From: Azophilus sp026709365
Lineage (GTDB): Bacteria; Pseudomonadota; Gammaproteobacteria; Pseudomonadales; Azotimanducaceae
Assembly: GCA_965200175.1 (NCBI GenBank)
Contig: OZ241345.1
Location: 3,100,001-3,164,000 of the forward strand
Direction of reading: 5' to 3'
Length of the DNA: 64,000 nucleotides
The position numbers and the translations under genes are program-made. The notes below the pieces were generated by a model, which was not told the DNA's origin, ran no database searches, and saw only the letters and a program-made list of their open reading frames with translations. Shown piece after piece: positions 19,098-27,370 of this stretch (positions within the stretch are counted from its first letter, which is position 1; every line of letters begins with the position of its first letter).

Positions 19098-19385
19098 GTG
19101 ATTGCGACGTTCGCAGACAGCACGACACGCCGCCTATTCGAGGACGGTCGGAGGCGCGGCTTCAGGGGCCTCGACTACGACCGTGCGCTGTTGCTGCTCG
19201 ACGCGCTTGATGCCGCGCCGGAACTCGAAGCGCTGCGGTCATTGCAGGCCGTCCGGCTGCACGCCCTGAAGGGTCCAATGCGCGGTCGATGGGCCATGAC
19301 CGTGAACGCGCGGTGGCGGGTGACGTTTCGTTTCCGGGACGGCAAAGCGCGCGATGTTCTGATTGAGGACTATCACATTGGCTGA
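19098..19385 (+). CDS. higB: HigB/RelE-type toxin
   Basis: 95 residues from GTG 19098. The pattern IATFADSTTRRLFEDG at the N terminus, LHALKGPMRGRWAMTVN and a terminal WRVTFRFRDG...VLIEDYH match HigB-type (RelE superfamily) ribosome-dependent mRNA interferases. Toxin-first order with the Xre-type antitoxin 23 bp downstream is typical of higBA. The toxin cleaves mRNA at the ribosome when the antitoxin is degraded. Confidence 0.92.
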   Translation: MIATFADSTTRRLFEDGRRRGFRGLDYDRALLLLDALDAAPELEALRSLQAVRLHALKGPMRGRWAMTVNARWRVTFRFRDGKARDVLIEDYHIG

Positions 19386-19408
19386 AAGAGAAAGGATAGG
19401 AGAGAACC

Positions 19409-19699
19409 ATGGCACGCCTTAGAACGCATCCCGGACGCATCCTGCAAGCGGAACTCGAAGCCCGAGGGATGAGCGCCAACCAGCTCGCCTTGGCGTTGCG
19501 CGTCCCGGCCAACAGGATCACGGCAATCCTGCGCGGCAAACGCTCCGTCAGCGCCGAAACGGCGGTGCGCCTTGGCCGGTACCTAGGCACCGGCCCCGCC
19601 TTGTGGATGAACCTGCAGGCTCAGTTCGACATCTCGATGGTGGAGGCCACCAAGGGCTGCGTCATCGACCGGGAGTTGGCGGGCGCAGCACGGCCCTGA
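19409..19699 (+). CDS. higA: HigA-type antitoxin
   Basis: 96 residues, preceded by a good ribosome site (GGAGAG). An Xre-type helix-turn-helix covers about residues 15-65 (MSANQLALALRVPANRITAI), followed by the family tail TGPALWMNLQAQFDI. It neutralises the adjacent toxin and most likely represses the operon. Similar to VapI/HigA addiction antidotes. Confidence 0.93.
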   Translation: MARLRTHPGRILQAELEARGMSANQLALALRVPANRITAILRGKRSVSAETAVRLGRYLGTGPALWMNLQAQFDISMVEATKGCVIDRELAGAARP

Positions 19700-19818
19700 C
19701 GGAGTGCCGCCTGCTTTTCGGGCCATGCCCCCGCTCGCATCCAAGGCGTGCTTCAACCCAAGCAGGACATGCAAGCGCTGCAAGAGCCACCGGGAACCGG
19801 CGCGTTATACTGCGGCTC

Positions 19819-21267
19819 ATGAACAGCCTGAGGCTCGGCACATCCATTGCCTGCCTGTTCGTCGGCCTCGGCCTGCCGTGGACGGCGCAGGGCCAAGGCG
19901 GCAACGACCTGCCGACGCTGGGCGACGCCTCCTCCAGCCTGATCTCGCCGGACATGGAGCGCCGCATCGGCGAGGACTTCCTCAAGCAGGTGCGGGCGGC
20001 CTTGCCGACTGTCGATGACCCCATCCTCAAGTACTACGTGGAAAAGCAGGTGGCGGACCTCGCCCAGTACAGCGAACTGCGCGAGGCCGTGCTCAAGGCC
20101 ATCCTGATCGACAATGAGCAGATCAATGCCTTCGCCGCGCCCGGCGGCGTGATCGGCATCAACCTCGGCTTGATGCTGCATGCCCAGGACGTGCATGAGT
20201 ACGCCAGCGTCATCGGCCATGAACTGGCCCACCTGAGCCAGCGCCACTTCGCCCGCGGCGTCGAGGTGCAGCGGGCGCAAACGCCGCTCGCCTTGGCGGC
20301 CATGGTGGCCGCCATCATGGTCGGCGCCATTGGCGGCGGCGACGCTGGCATGGCCGCGGTGTCCGGCGTTCAAGCGGCGACCCAGGCCAATCAGTTGCGC
20401 TACAGCCGCGGCCGCGAGCAGGAAGCCGACCGGGTGGGCCTGAACACCGTCGTGCGTGCGGGCCTTGACCCCCAAGGCATGGTGCGGATGTTCGAGCGCA
20501 TGCACCGCGCCTACCGACACACCCGCAAGCCGCCGGAGTTTCTGCTGACCCACCCGCTGAGTGAAACGCGCATCGCGGACGTCCGCAGCCAGGCCCAGCA
20601 ACACGGCCGCAAGCGCCATCCGCGCTCGCTCGACTACCAGATGATGCGCAACCGGGCGCGCCTGCACTTCGCCGATTCCCCGGAATCGATGGTGAAGGTG
20701 TTTGAGGGGGAGCTTCGGGAACAGCCCGACGACCTGGGCATCCAGTACGGCCTCGCGCTGGCGCTGTCGGCCGCGGGGGAAGACGTCGAAGCGATCGCCC
20801 TGCTGGATCGGATCCTGGTCTCCAACCCGCGCAACATCCTCTACAGCGCAAGCCTTGCCGAAGTGTTGATCGATGCGGAAAAAACCGAGCAAGCCATCGC
20901 TCTGGCGGAGCGGGAACTGGCCATCAACCCGGACAACGCGCCCCTCGCCATGCTGCACGCCGAAGCGCTGATCGCCCAAGGGCGCCATCGCGAAGCCGAA
21001 GCCGTGCTGGAGCGCCAGAGCGTCGTCCACCGGGACGATGTGGACGTGTGGTACAACCTCGCCGAAGTATCCGGCTTGGCGGGCAACATCATCGGCGTGC
21101 ATTTGGCTAGGGCCCAGTTCTTCTATCTGCACGCCGCCTATCAGCGGGCGCTGCAGCATCTTGAGTACGCCCGCCGCCTCACCAGCCAGGAGGACGAGGC
21201 CGCCGTCGCCCGGCTTGAGCAACGCATCGCGGACTTGCGAACCAAGCTTCGCGAGCAACGTAGCTGA
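19819..21267 (+). CDS. bepA: BepA-like periplasmic M48 metalloprotease with TPR repeats
   Basis: 482 residues from ATG 19819. N-terminal signal peptide (about residues 1-25, ending AQG), then an M48 protease domain with HELAH (H134, E135, H138), the third ligand in REQEAD (E200 or nearby) and the regulatory His in LLTHPLSE (H245). These closely match the positions in E. coli BepA (H136, H140, E201, H246). The C-terminal half is TPR repeats. The family assembles or degrades outer-membrane proteins such as LptD. An upstream in-frame extension lacks the signal peptide at its start and is not used. Confidence 0.92.
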   Translation: MNSLRLGTSIACLFVGLGLPWTAQGQGGNDLPTLGDASSSLISPDMERRIGEDFLKQVRAALPTVDDPILKYYVEKQVADLAQYSELREAVLKAILIDNEQINAFAAPGGVIGINLGLMLHAQDVHEYASVIGHELAHLSQRHFARGVEVQRAQTPLALAAMVAAIMVGAIGGGDAGMAAVSGVQAATQANQLRYSRGREQEADRVGLNTVVRAGLDPQGMVRMFERMHRAYRHTRKPPEFLLTHPLSETRIADVRSQAQQHGRKRHPRSLDYQMMRNRARLHFADSPESMVKVFEGELREQPDDLGIQYGLALALSAAGEDVEAIALLDRILVSNPRNILYSASLAEVLIDAEKTEQAIALAERELAINPDNAPLAMLHAEALIAQGRHREAEAVLERQSVVHRDDVDVWYNLAEVSGLAGNIIGVHLARAQFFYLHAAYQRALQHLEYARRLTSQEDEAAVARLEQRIADLRTKLREQRS

Positions 21268-21278
21268 CCCAGTTCGAC

Positions 21279-21590
21279 GTGGGGGACATCGATCTGCGGG
21301 CGCTGATGTTCCAAGCCGGCTATCTGACCATCGCCGGGGAGGAGCGCAGGGGCGCCAGCACCTTCTACACCTTGGAGTCCCCCAACCTTGAGGTTCGGGC
21401 CAGCTTCAGCGAGGGCCTGCTGGCGCACTTGGGCCAGGATGAGGCGGCGATGACCGAGACGATGGAGCAGATGCGCGGGCGCGGCTACGCCGACAAGTAT
21501 CGTGGCGGCGACGAACCCGTTCACCGCATTGGCGTGGTGTTCAGCAGCCAGAAGCGCAACCTGCTGGCAGTGCGGGCCGAACTTGCCTGA
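21279..21590 (+). pseudogene. Decayed AAA-like/PD-(D/E)XK protein remnant
   Basis: The 103-residue frame (GTG 21279) joins two pieces of the large family of AAA-ATPase-like proteins with a PD-(D/E)XK nuclease domain. LRALMFQAGYLTI and SPNLEVRASF match the part after the ATPase domain, and RGYADKYRG with VHRIGVVFSSQKRNL matches the extreme C terminus. The whole ATPase domain and the catalytic nuclease core between the two pieces are missing. It is therefore likely a remnant, although it is intact as a reading frame and could encode a small protein. Confidence 0.65.
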
Positions 21591-21621
21591 GACGCCCCCG
21601 ACTTCCGGGCCGCTGCGCGGC

Positions 21622-22662
21622 TTAAGCCATTGAAAAGCCGAGCATCCGCTCCAGCGGCAACATTGCCCGGCGACCCACTTCCGGCTCAACGTGAATTTCA
21701 TTGGCGGCCAGGCGCTCGCCACCCTCCAAGGTCAGCGCAAGCTGCTTGAGCTCGTTCATCGCCATCCAGGGGCAATGGGCACAGCTTCGGCAGGTGGCCC
21801 CGTCGCCGGCGGTGGGCGCCTCGATGAAGCGCTTGTGCGGATTGCGCTGGCGCAGCTTGTGGAAGATGCCCCGGTCGGTGGCGACGATGAAGAGTTCGTG
21901 GGGCAGCTCGCCGGCCGCCTTGATGATCTGGCTGGTGGAGCCTACTGCATCGGCGATGTCGATGACCGCAGCCGGGGATTCTGGATGCACCAGGATGCCG
22001 GCGTCCGGGTAGATGCCCTTGAGGTCGTGCAGGGCCTTGGCCTTGAACTCCTCATGCACGACGCAGGCACCGCTCCAAAGCAGCATGTCGGCGTCGGTGC
22101 GGCTTTGGATGTAGCGGCCGAGGTGCTTGTCCGGCGCCCATAGGATCTGCTCTCCCCGGGCGGCCAGATGCTCGATGATGGGCAGGGCGATGCTGCTGGT
22201 CACCACCCAGTCGGACAGCGCCTTCACCTGCACGGAGGTGTTGGCGTAAACGACCACGGTGCGATCCGGGTGCTCCTGGCAGAAGGCCTTGAAGTCGTCC
22301 GGCGGGCAGCCTAGGTCCAAGGAGCACTCCGCCTCCAGCGTCGGCATGAACACCCGTTTGCCGGGTGACAGAATTTTCGCCGTTTCGCCCATGAAGCGAA
22401 CCCCGGCGACGATCAGGGTGCCGGCTGGATGGTCGCGGCCGAAGCGGGCCATCTCCAGGGAGTCGGAAACGAACCCCCCGGTTTCCTCGGCCAAGTCCTG
22501 CACGTCGCCGTCCACGTAGTAGTGCGCCACCAGCACGGCATCGCGTTCCTTGAGCAATTCGGCAATGCGCGCTTTCAGACGCCGACGCTCGGCGTCCTCC
22601 AGCACGGCGGGCACGTGCTGCGGAACGCGCTCGGCGGCGAGGCTGTAATCGGGGAGGGCCAA
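21622..22662 (-). CDS. nadA: Quinolinate synthase
   Basis: 346 residues, the usual NadA length. Key parts are LVAHYYVDGDVQDLAEETGG at the N terminus, CSLDLGC with the first iron-sulfur cysteine, SGACVVHEEF with the second, and CRSCAHCPWMAMN with the third. NadA condenses iminoaspartate and dihydroxyacetone phosphate to quinolinate in NAD synthesis, using an oxygen-sensitive [4Fe-4S] cluster. No nadB or nadC gene is nearby. Confidence 0.97.
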   Translation of the reverse strand: MALPDYSLAAERVPQHVPAVLEDAERRRLKARIAELLKERDAVLVAHYYVDGDVQDLAEETGGFVSDSLEMARFGRDHPAGTLIVAGVRFMGETAKILSPGKRVFMPTLEAECSLDLGCPPDDFKAFCQEHPDRTVVVYANTSVQVKALSDWVVTSSIALPIIEHLAARGEQILWAPDKHLGRYIQSRTDADMLLWSGACVVHEEFKAKALHDLKGIYPDAGILVHPESPAAVIDIADAVGSTSQIIKAAGELPHELFIVATDRGIFHKLRQRNPHKRFIEAPTAGDGATCRSCAHCPWMAMNELKQLALTLEGGERLAANEIHVEPEVGRRAMLPLERMLGFSMA

Positions 22663-23038
22663 GGTCTTTCTCCGCGCAACCCGTCGGGGCGAGGCAGTTT
22701 AGCATAGCCCCTGCACGAGCCTTTGGTTCGCGCTGGCTCCGTTGGAATCCCTGGGCAAGTCCGTTGGTGGTTGCGTTGGGGTTTTGGCGGCGCAAAAAAA
22801 CCGTGCCCCCATAAACCAGCTTCAGCCAACGAAGTTGGGCGCAGTCCTAAGTTCATTGTTTCCGGCACCTTGGCCGCCTCGGCGCCAGCGGAACACAGGT
22901 TGGGCAATAAAATTGCTCTTTTGCGGCGACAAAGGGTCAATTTCCCACAAGCTTTGCGGATTTGGCCTACAGTTTTTCTGATTTGGCCTCCCTAGACTTT
23001 GGCATCCCAAACACTGAACAACCGAACGGGAGACCCTT
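22663..23038. other. 376-bp intergenic region between divergent nadA and the HhH gene
   Basis: The region drops in GC content near 22890-22990 and has an A-run at 22795-22801. I found no convincing gene, tRNA or riboswitch. It most likely carries promoters for both flanking genes. Confidence 0.5.
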
Positions 23039-23350
23039 ATGCGCAAGATACGCAAGATGCGTAAGCTCATTACCCTCGTGACCCTCCTGGCGTCGCTGGC
23101 TGGAGCCGGCTGGGCCGCTGCCGCCGAGACCGGCCTGATGAAGGTCAACATCAACACCGACGACGCGGTGACCATTGCCGAAGTGCTGGATGGCGTGGGC
23201 ATGAAAAAGGCGGAGGCCATCATCGCCTACCGCGAGGCCAATGGCCCCTTTCAGGACGCCAGCGAACTGATCAAGGTGCGCGGCATCGGCGAAAGCACGG
23301 TGAGCAACAACATGGAGCGCATTGAAGTGGAAGCAGAGGCTGGCCCGTAG
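23039..23350 (+). CDS. Exported ComEA-like helix-hairpin-helix protein
   Basis: 103 residues. Signal peptide (about 1-29: basic start, LITLVTLLASLAGAGWAAA), then two helix-hairpin-helix motifs: LDGVGMKKAEAII and IKVRGIGESTV, with KVNINTDDA just before. It matches the small periplasmic ComEA type that binds incoming DNA during natural transformation. Preceded by ACGGGAG. In Pseudomonas a comEA-like gene is found next to wbpM, as I recall; here it lies just before the wbpVLM-like trio. Confidence 0.9.
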   Translation: MRKIRKMRKLITLVTLLASLAGAGWAAAAETGLMKVNINTDDAVTIAEVLDGVGMKKAEAIIAYREANGPFQDASELIKVRGIGESTVSNNMERIEVEAEAGP

Positions 23351-23362
23351 GGAGCCGCCATG

Positions 23363-23435
23363 CGAGGGCGGGATCCGCAGAGCGAGAGCGTCCCGCCCTC
23401 GACCGAATCACGACGATGACCTGAGTCAAACTGAG
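23363..23435 (+). repeat. Second interspersed repeat, copy B, with 11-bp inverted repeat
   Basis: CGAGGGCGGGA (23363-23373) and its reverse complement (23391-23401) bracket 17 nt. The 48 bases 23388-23435 match 13824-13871 at 44 positions. Confidence 0.75.
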
Positions 23436-23515
23436 ACACTAGCTCCGCAGGGGACGGATGCGATGCGCCGATCATTAGGGTATTAAGGGGGGATGATCCC
23501 TCCAGCAGCCCGTTT

Positions 23516-24421
23516 GTGACGCTCGCGGCCGTCAGCGGCGCGTCCGGCTTCATCGGCACCGCCTTGACCCCGGCGCTCGCCGCCCAGGGCATCGCGGTGC
23601 GCCCGGACGTTCGCCAAGACGGCCGACGCCTGCCCCTGAGCGGGCCGGAATTGGTCGATTGGCTGCGCGGGGCGGATCTCGTCTATCACTTGGCGGGCAT
23701 CGCCGACGACAACGCGGCGCAGGCCGGCGAGGCCGATTTCGCCGCCGTCAACCGAGATCTGACCCTCGACCTCTACCGGGCCAGCGCCGCGGCCGGCGTG
23801 CGGACCTTTGTTTGGCTCAGCTCCATCAAGACGCTCGGCGAGGTCGCCGCGGCGCCCTTGGGCGTGGACGCGCCGCGCGCCCCCCAAGGCCACTACGCCT
23901 GCAGCAAGGCGCAAGCCGAACTGGCCCTGCTGCGCGCCAACCGCGCGAACGGGCCTCGGCTGGCCATCGTGCGCCCGCCCCTGGTTTACGGTCCGGGCGT
24001 CAAAGGCAACTTTGCCCGCCTGCTCAAACTGTGCGCCTCGCCTTGGCCGCTGCCACTGGCGGATGCCCTTGGCCCGCGCGCCCTGCTGGGCCTCGACAAT
24101 TTGGTGGATTTGCTGATTCACTTAGCGCGCAGCGTCAGTCCACCCACGCTCATCCACGTGCGCGACGAGGAGGAGTGGCGAACGACGGATTTGGTGCGCG
24201 AGCTGCGCCGCTTGGCGGGACGGCCCGACCGGCAGTTCTTCGTTCCGGCCGGCGTGGTCAAGGCGATGTCCCGCCCGCTGGGCTTGGCGGCGACGGCGTC
24301 GCGCCTGTTCGACCCGCTGCGGGTGGATGCGGGGCCGTCGATGCGGGCACTGGAATGGCGTCCGCCGCACTTGGCGCGTGAATTGCTTGAGAAGACTTGG
24401 CGATGGGCAGCGACGCAGTAG
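23516..24421 (+). CDS. NAD-dependent epimerase/dehydratase (WbpV-like)
   Basis: 301 residues from GTG 23516. SDR-type Rossmann motif GASGFIG at the N terminus, LSSIKTLGE as the catalytic Ser region and YACSK as the Tyr-x-x-x-Lys pair. It fits extended SDR UDP-hexose epimerases such as WbpV. The product probably feeds UDP-GalNAc or a similar sugar to the adjacent glycosylphosphotransferase. Its end overlaps the next gene by 19 bp, so it is the first gene of a three-gene operon. Confidence 0.87.
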   Translation: MTLAAVSGASGFIGTALTPALAAQGIAVRPDVRQDGRRLPLSGPELVDWLRGADLVYHLAGIADDNAAQAGEADFAAVNRDLTLDLYRASAAAGVRTFVWLSSIKTLGEVAAAPLGVDAPRAPQGHYACSKAQAELALLRANRANGPRLAIVRPPLVYGPGVKGNFARLLKLCASPWPLPLADALGPRALLGLDNLVDLLIHLARSVSPPTLIHVRDEEEWRTTDLVRELRRLAGRPDRQFFVPAGVVKAMSRPLGLAATASRLFDPLRVDAGPSMRALEWRPPHLARELLEKTWRWAATQ

Positions 24422-25401
24422 CTCTTGTGGCTGGCGCCTTCATCGCATCAGCCGCGATCCAGGCCGGCCTGCTGCGCTGGGCCCCCAAGCGGGGCTGGGT
24501 GGCCGAACCCAGTCGCCGCGGCTTCCACGCCAAGCCGATTCCCACTTTGGGTGGCCTCGGCTTCGCCCTGCCCGTCCTCGCCTGGCTTGGTTGGCTGGCC
24601 ACGCAGGAGCCGCGCTTGGCCGGGCTCGCGCTGGCCGTGGGCGGCGTGGGCTTGATTGGCCTGATCGACGACTTGCGCGAACTCGGCTGGCCACCGCGTT
24701 TGGCCGTCCACTGCCTGGCCGCGGCCCTGGCGCTCTGGGCGCTCGCGCCGAGTTGGTCGCCGGTGATGTTGGCGGCGGCACTCGCGCTTACGGTCTGGCA
24801 CATCAACCTGTTCAACTTCATGGACGGCATCGACGGCCTGGCCGGCGGCGCCTGCTTGTTCTTCTGCTTGGCCGTCCAGTTCCTAAGCGGCGGCGCGCCG
24901 GGCTGGCTGGGCGGCCTGCTGTGGGTGACGGCGGGCGGCGCCCTCGGTTTTCTCACCTTCAACTGGCCGCCGGCCCGCATCTTCATGGGCGATCTGGGCA
25001 GCCTCTTTCTCGGCCTGCTGCTCGCGGCCATCACCGTGGGGCTGATCGATCAAGGCATCCTGTCCCCGGCGGCCTGCCTGATTCTGCTCACCGAGCTGTG
25101 GTTCGACACGACCTACACCCTTTGTGTCAGAATAGCGACGCGCCAAAGGTTTACCCAAGCGCATCGAAGCCACCTCTACCAGCTGATGGTTGCGCGGCGC
25201 GGCCAACTATGGACAACTTCAGCCTTCCTGGCATTCTGCATTCTATGGCTGCTGCCGCTGGCATGGCTTGCGCAGGCCCAGCATGCCCGCGGCTGGCTTT
25301 GGCTGCTGCTCGCCGCCCTGCCCTTGGCGGTGGCCGCACCGCTGCTGCGGGCCGGGCTTCCGGAGCGCAGGCCGCCGGATGGCAACCAAACCAAGGGGTG
25401 A
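24403..25401 (+). CDS. Glycosyl-1-phosphate transferase, WecA/WbpL-like
   Basis: 332 residues from ATG 24403, overlapping the upstream stop. About ten hydrophobic segments. Motifs of the polyprenyl-phosphate GlcNAc-1-phosphate transferase family are visible: HAKPIPTLGG, GLIDDLRELGW, NLFNFMDGIDGLAG, FNWPPARIFMGDLGS and QAHRSHLYQ. The enzyme starts O-antigen or a related glycan by putting a sugar phosphate on undecaprenyl phosphate at the inner membrane. Its position between WbpV- and WbpM-like genes supports the WbpL type. Confidence 0.92.
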   Translation: MGSDAVALVAGAFIASAAIQAGLLRWAPKRGWVAEPSRRGFHAKPIPTLGGLGFALPVLAWLGWLATQEPRLAGLALAVGGVGLIGLIDDLRELGWPPRLAVHCLAAALALWALAPSWSPVMLAAALALTVWHINLFNFMDGIDGLAGGACLFFCLAVQFLSGGAPGWLGGLLWVTAGGALGFLTFNWPPARIFMGDLGSLFLGLLLAAITVGLIDQGILSPAACLILLTELWFDTTYTLCVRIATRQRFTQAHRSHLYQLMVARRGQLWTTSAFLAFCILWLLPLAWLAQAQHARGWLWLLLAALPLAVAAPLLRAGLPERRPPDGNQTKG

Positions 25402-27361
25402 GCTCTTGATCGGCGACTGGTTCCTAGGCCTCCCCCGCCACCTCAAGCAGGCGTTGGCGGCACTTGCCGACGGCATCTTGCTGCCGTTGGCGCTCTGGGT
25501 CGCCATCGCGCTCCGGCTGGGTGAATGGCAGCCCGAGGTCGGCAACTACTGGCCCGCCTTTTTGGCCGCCGCGCTGGTCTCGGTGCCGGTCTTCATCAGC
25601 TTGGGCCTCTATCGACAGGTCATTCGCTACATCGGCAAGGGCGCTTTCCAGCCGGTCATCAAGGGCGCCGCAGCGGGTGCCGTGGCGGTGGCGGCGGTGG
25701 CCTACATGGCGCCCCTGCAGGGCTTTCCCCGGTCGGTGCCCATCATCTTCGGCTTGCTGGCCACCCTCTATGTTGCGGGCAGCCGCTTCGCCCTGTGCCA
25801 CTGGCTGCAACGGCGCAACGCCGGTGCGGCGGAGCGCGAGCCGGTGATCATCTACGGCGCCGGGCGCAAGGGCGTGGAGCTGGCCAGGGCGCTGGCGGAG
25901 GAGGGGCGCTACGAGCCAAAGGCCTTCGTCGATGACGACAAAACCCTCTACAAGCGCACCATTGACGGCCTCACCGTGCATTCGCCCGATTCCCTCGAAG
26001 CGCTGGTGAAGCAAACCGGCGCGCGCCAGGTGCTGGTGGCGGCGGGTTCCGCCTCATCAGAGAGCCGGACCAAAATCCTGGCATTTCTGGAATCCTATCG
26101 CCTGCGCGTTCGCCTCGTGCCGGAAATCGAGGAGCTGCAGTTCGAACGCGGACGCCTGGCCGAGGTCCGCGACGTGCAGCTGGAGGATCTGCTCGGCCGC
26201 ACCGAGATCGATCCGCTGCCGCACCTGCTCAAGGCTTCCGTGGCGGGCCGGCAGGTCATGGTCACGGGCGCGGGCGGCTCCATCGGCTCGGAACTCTGCC
26301 GTCAAATCGTCCGCCAAGCGCCCCAGCAGTTGGTGCTGCTCGACCATTCGGAGTACGAACTCTACCGGGCGCAGCGGGAGGTGGAGGAAATCTGCTTGGC
26401 TGAGGACCTTGACGTGCCGATCGCGGCGGTGCTCGGATCGGTGACCAACCGGGCCTTCATCCGCCACAGCCTAGTCCACTACGGCGTTGAGACCCTCTAT
26501 CACGCCGCCGCCTACAAGCACGTTGGCCTGGTCGAGCACAACGCGATCGAGGGCTTCAAGAACAACACCTTCGGCACGCTCTACACCGCCGAGGAGGCCA
26601 TGCGGGCTGGCGTCAAGGACTTCATCCTCGTTTCCACGGACAAGGCGGTGCGCACCAGCAGCGTGATGGGCGCCAGCAAACGGCTGGCCGAGATGGCGCT
26701 GCAGGCCCTGCAGCCGATGGCCGAGGGCACCTGCTTCTCCATGGTGCGCTTCGGCAATGTCCTGAATTCCTCGGGCTCAGTGGTGCCGCTGTTTCTCGAC
26801 CAGATTGAAAAGGGCGGCCCCATCACGGTGACCCATCGGGAGGTCACCCGCTACTTCATGACCATCCGGGAGGCTGCGCAACTGGTGATGCAGGCGGCAA
26901 GCATGGCCAAGGGAGGCGATGTGTTCCTGCTCGACATGGGCGAGCCGATCCGCATCGTCGATCTCGCCACCCGCATGGCCCAATTCAAGGGCTACGTCAT
27001 CAAGTCCGACGCCAATCCGGACGGCGACATCGAGATTATCTTCACCGGCTTGGGCCGAGGCGAGAAGCTGCACGAGGAGCTTCTGGTGGGCGAGGACGTC
27101 TCCGGCACCGACCACCGCAAGATCATGCGCGCCGAGGAGCACTTCGTGCCTTGGCCGGAGCTGCGCCCGGCCCTCGACGCCCTTGAGGACACCTGCAACA
27201 GCTACGATCAGGAGGCCGTTCGCGCCTTTGCCGACAGCTTGGTCAACGGCTCCGCCTTGGAATCCCAACTCGGCGGCGTCTCGGCGTCCGCGCCGATCCT
27301 CAGCCTGCACGGCAGGCGCAAGCGTGCCTCCAGCCCGCGGATTCAGGCGGAGAAGCGCTGA
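25379..27361 (+). CDS. wbpM: Nucleoside-diphosphate-sugar 4,6-dehydratase, WbpM/CapD-like
   Basis: About 660 residues from ATG 25379 (overlapping the upstream stop); a TTG at 25408 behind AAGGGGTG is an alternative. Four N-terminal membrane helices, then a first Rossmann-like domain (VIIYGAGRKG), then the dehydratase domain: VTGAGGSIGSELCRQ, STDKAVRTSSVMGASKRLAE (Met in place of the usual SDR Tyr, as in WbpM) and RFGNVLNSSGSVVP. WbpM-type enzymes convert UDP-GlcNAc to the 4-keto-6-deoxy sugar needed for O-antigen. Third gene of the operon. Confidence 0.94.
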   Translation: MATKPRGELLIGDWFLGLPRHLKQALAALADGILLPLALWVAIALRLGEWQPEVGNYWPAFLAAALVSVPVFISLGLYRQVIRYIGKGAFQPVIKGAAAGAVAVAAVAYMAPLQGFPRSVPIIFGLLATLYVAGSRFALCHWLQRRNAGAAEREPVIIYGAGRKGVELARALAEEGRYEPKAFVDDDKTLYKRTIDGLTVHSPDSLEALVKQTGARQVLVAAGSASSESRTKILAFLESYRLRVRLVPEIEELQFERGRLAEVRDVQLEDLLGRTEIDPLPHLLKASVAGRQVMVTGAGGSIGSELCRQIVRQAPQQLVLLDHSEYELYRAQREVEEICLAEDLDVPIAAVLGSVTNRAFIRHSLVHYGVETLYHAAAYKHVGLVEHNAIEGFKNNTFGTLYTAEEAMRAGVKDFILVSTDKAVRTSSVMGASKRLAEMALQALQPMAEGTCFSMVRFGNVLNSSGSVVPLFLDQIEKGGPITVTHREVTRYFMTIREAAQLVMQAASMAKGGDVFLLDMGEPIRIVDLATRMAQFKGYVIKSDANPDGDIEIIFTGLGRGEKLHEELLVGEDVSGTDHRKIMRAEEHFVPWPELRPALDALEDTCNSYDQEAVRAFADSLVNGSALESQLGGVSASAPILSLHGRRKRASSPRIQAEKR

Positions 27362-27370
27362 ACAGACCGG

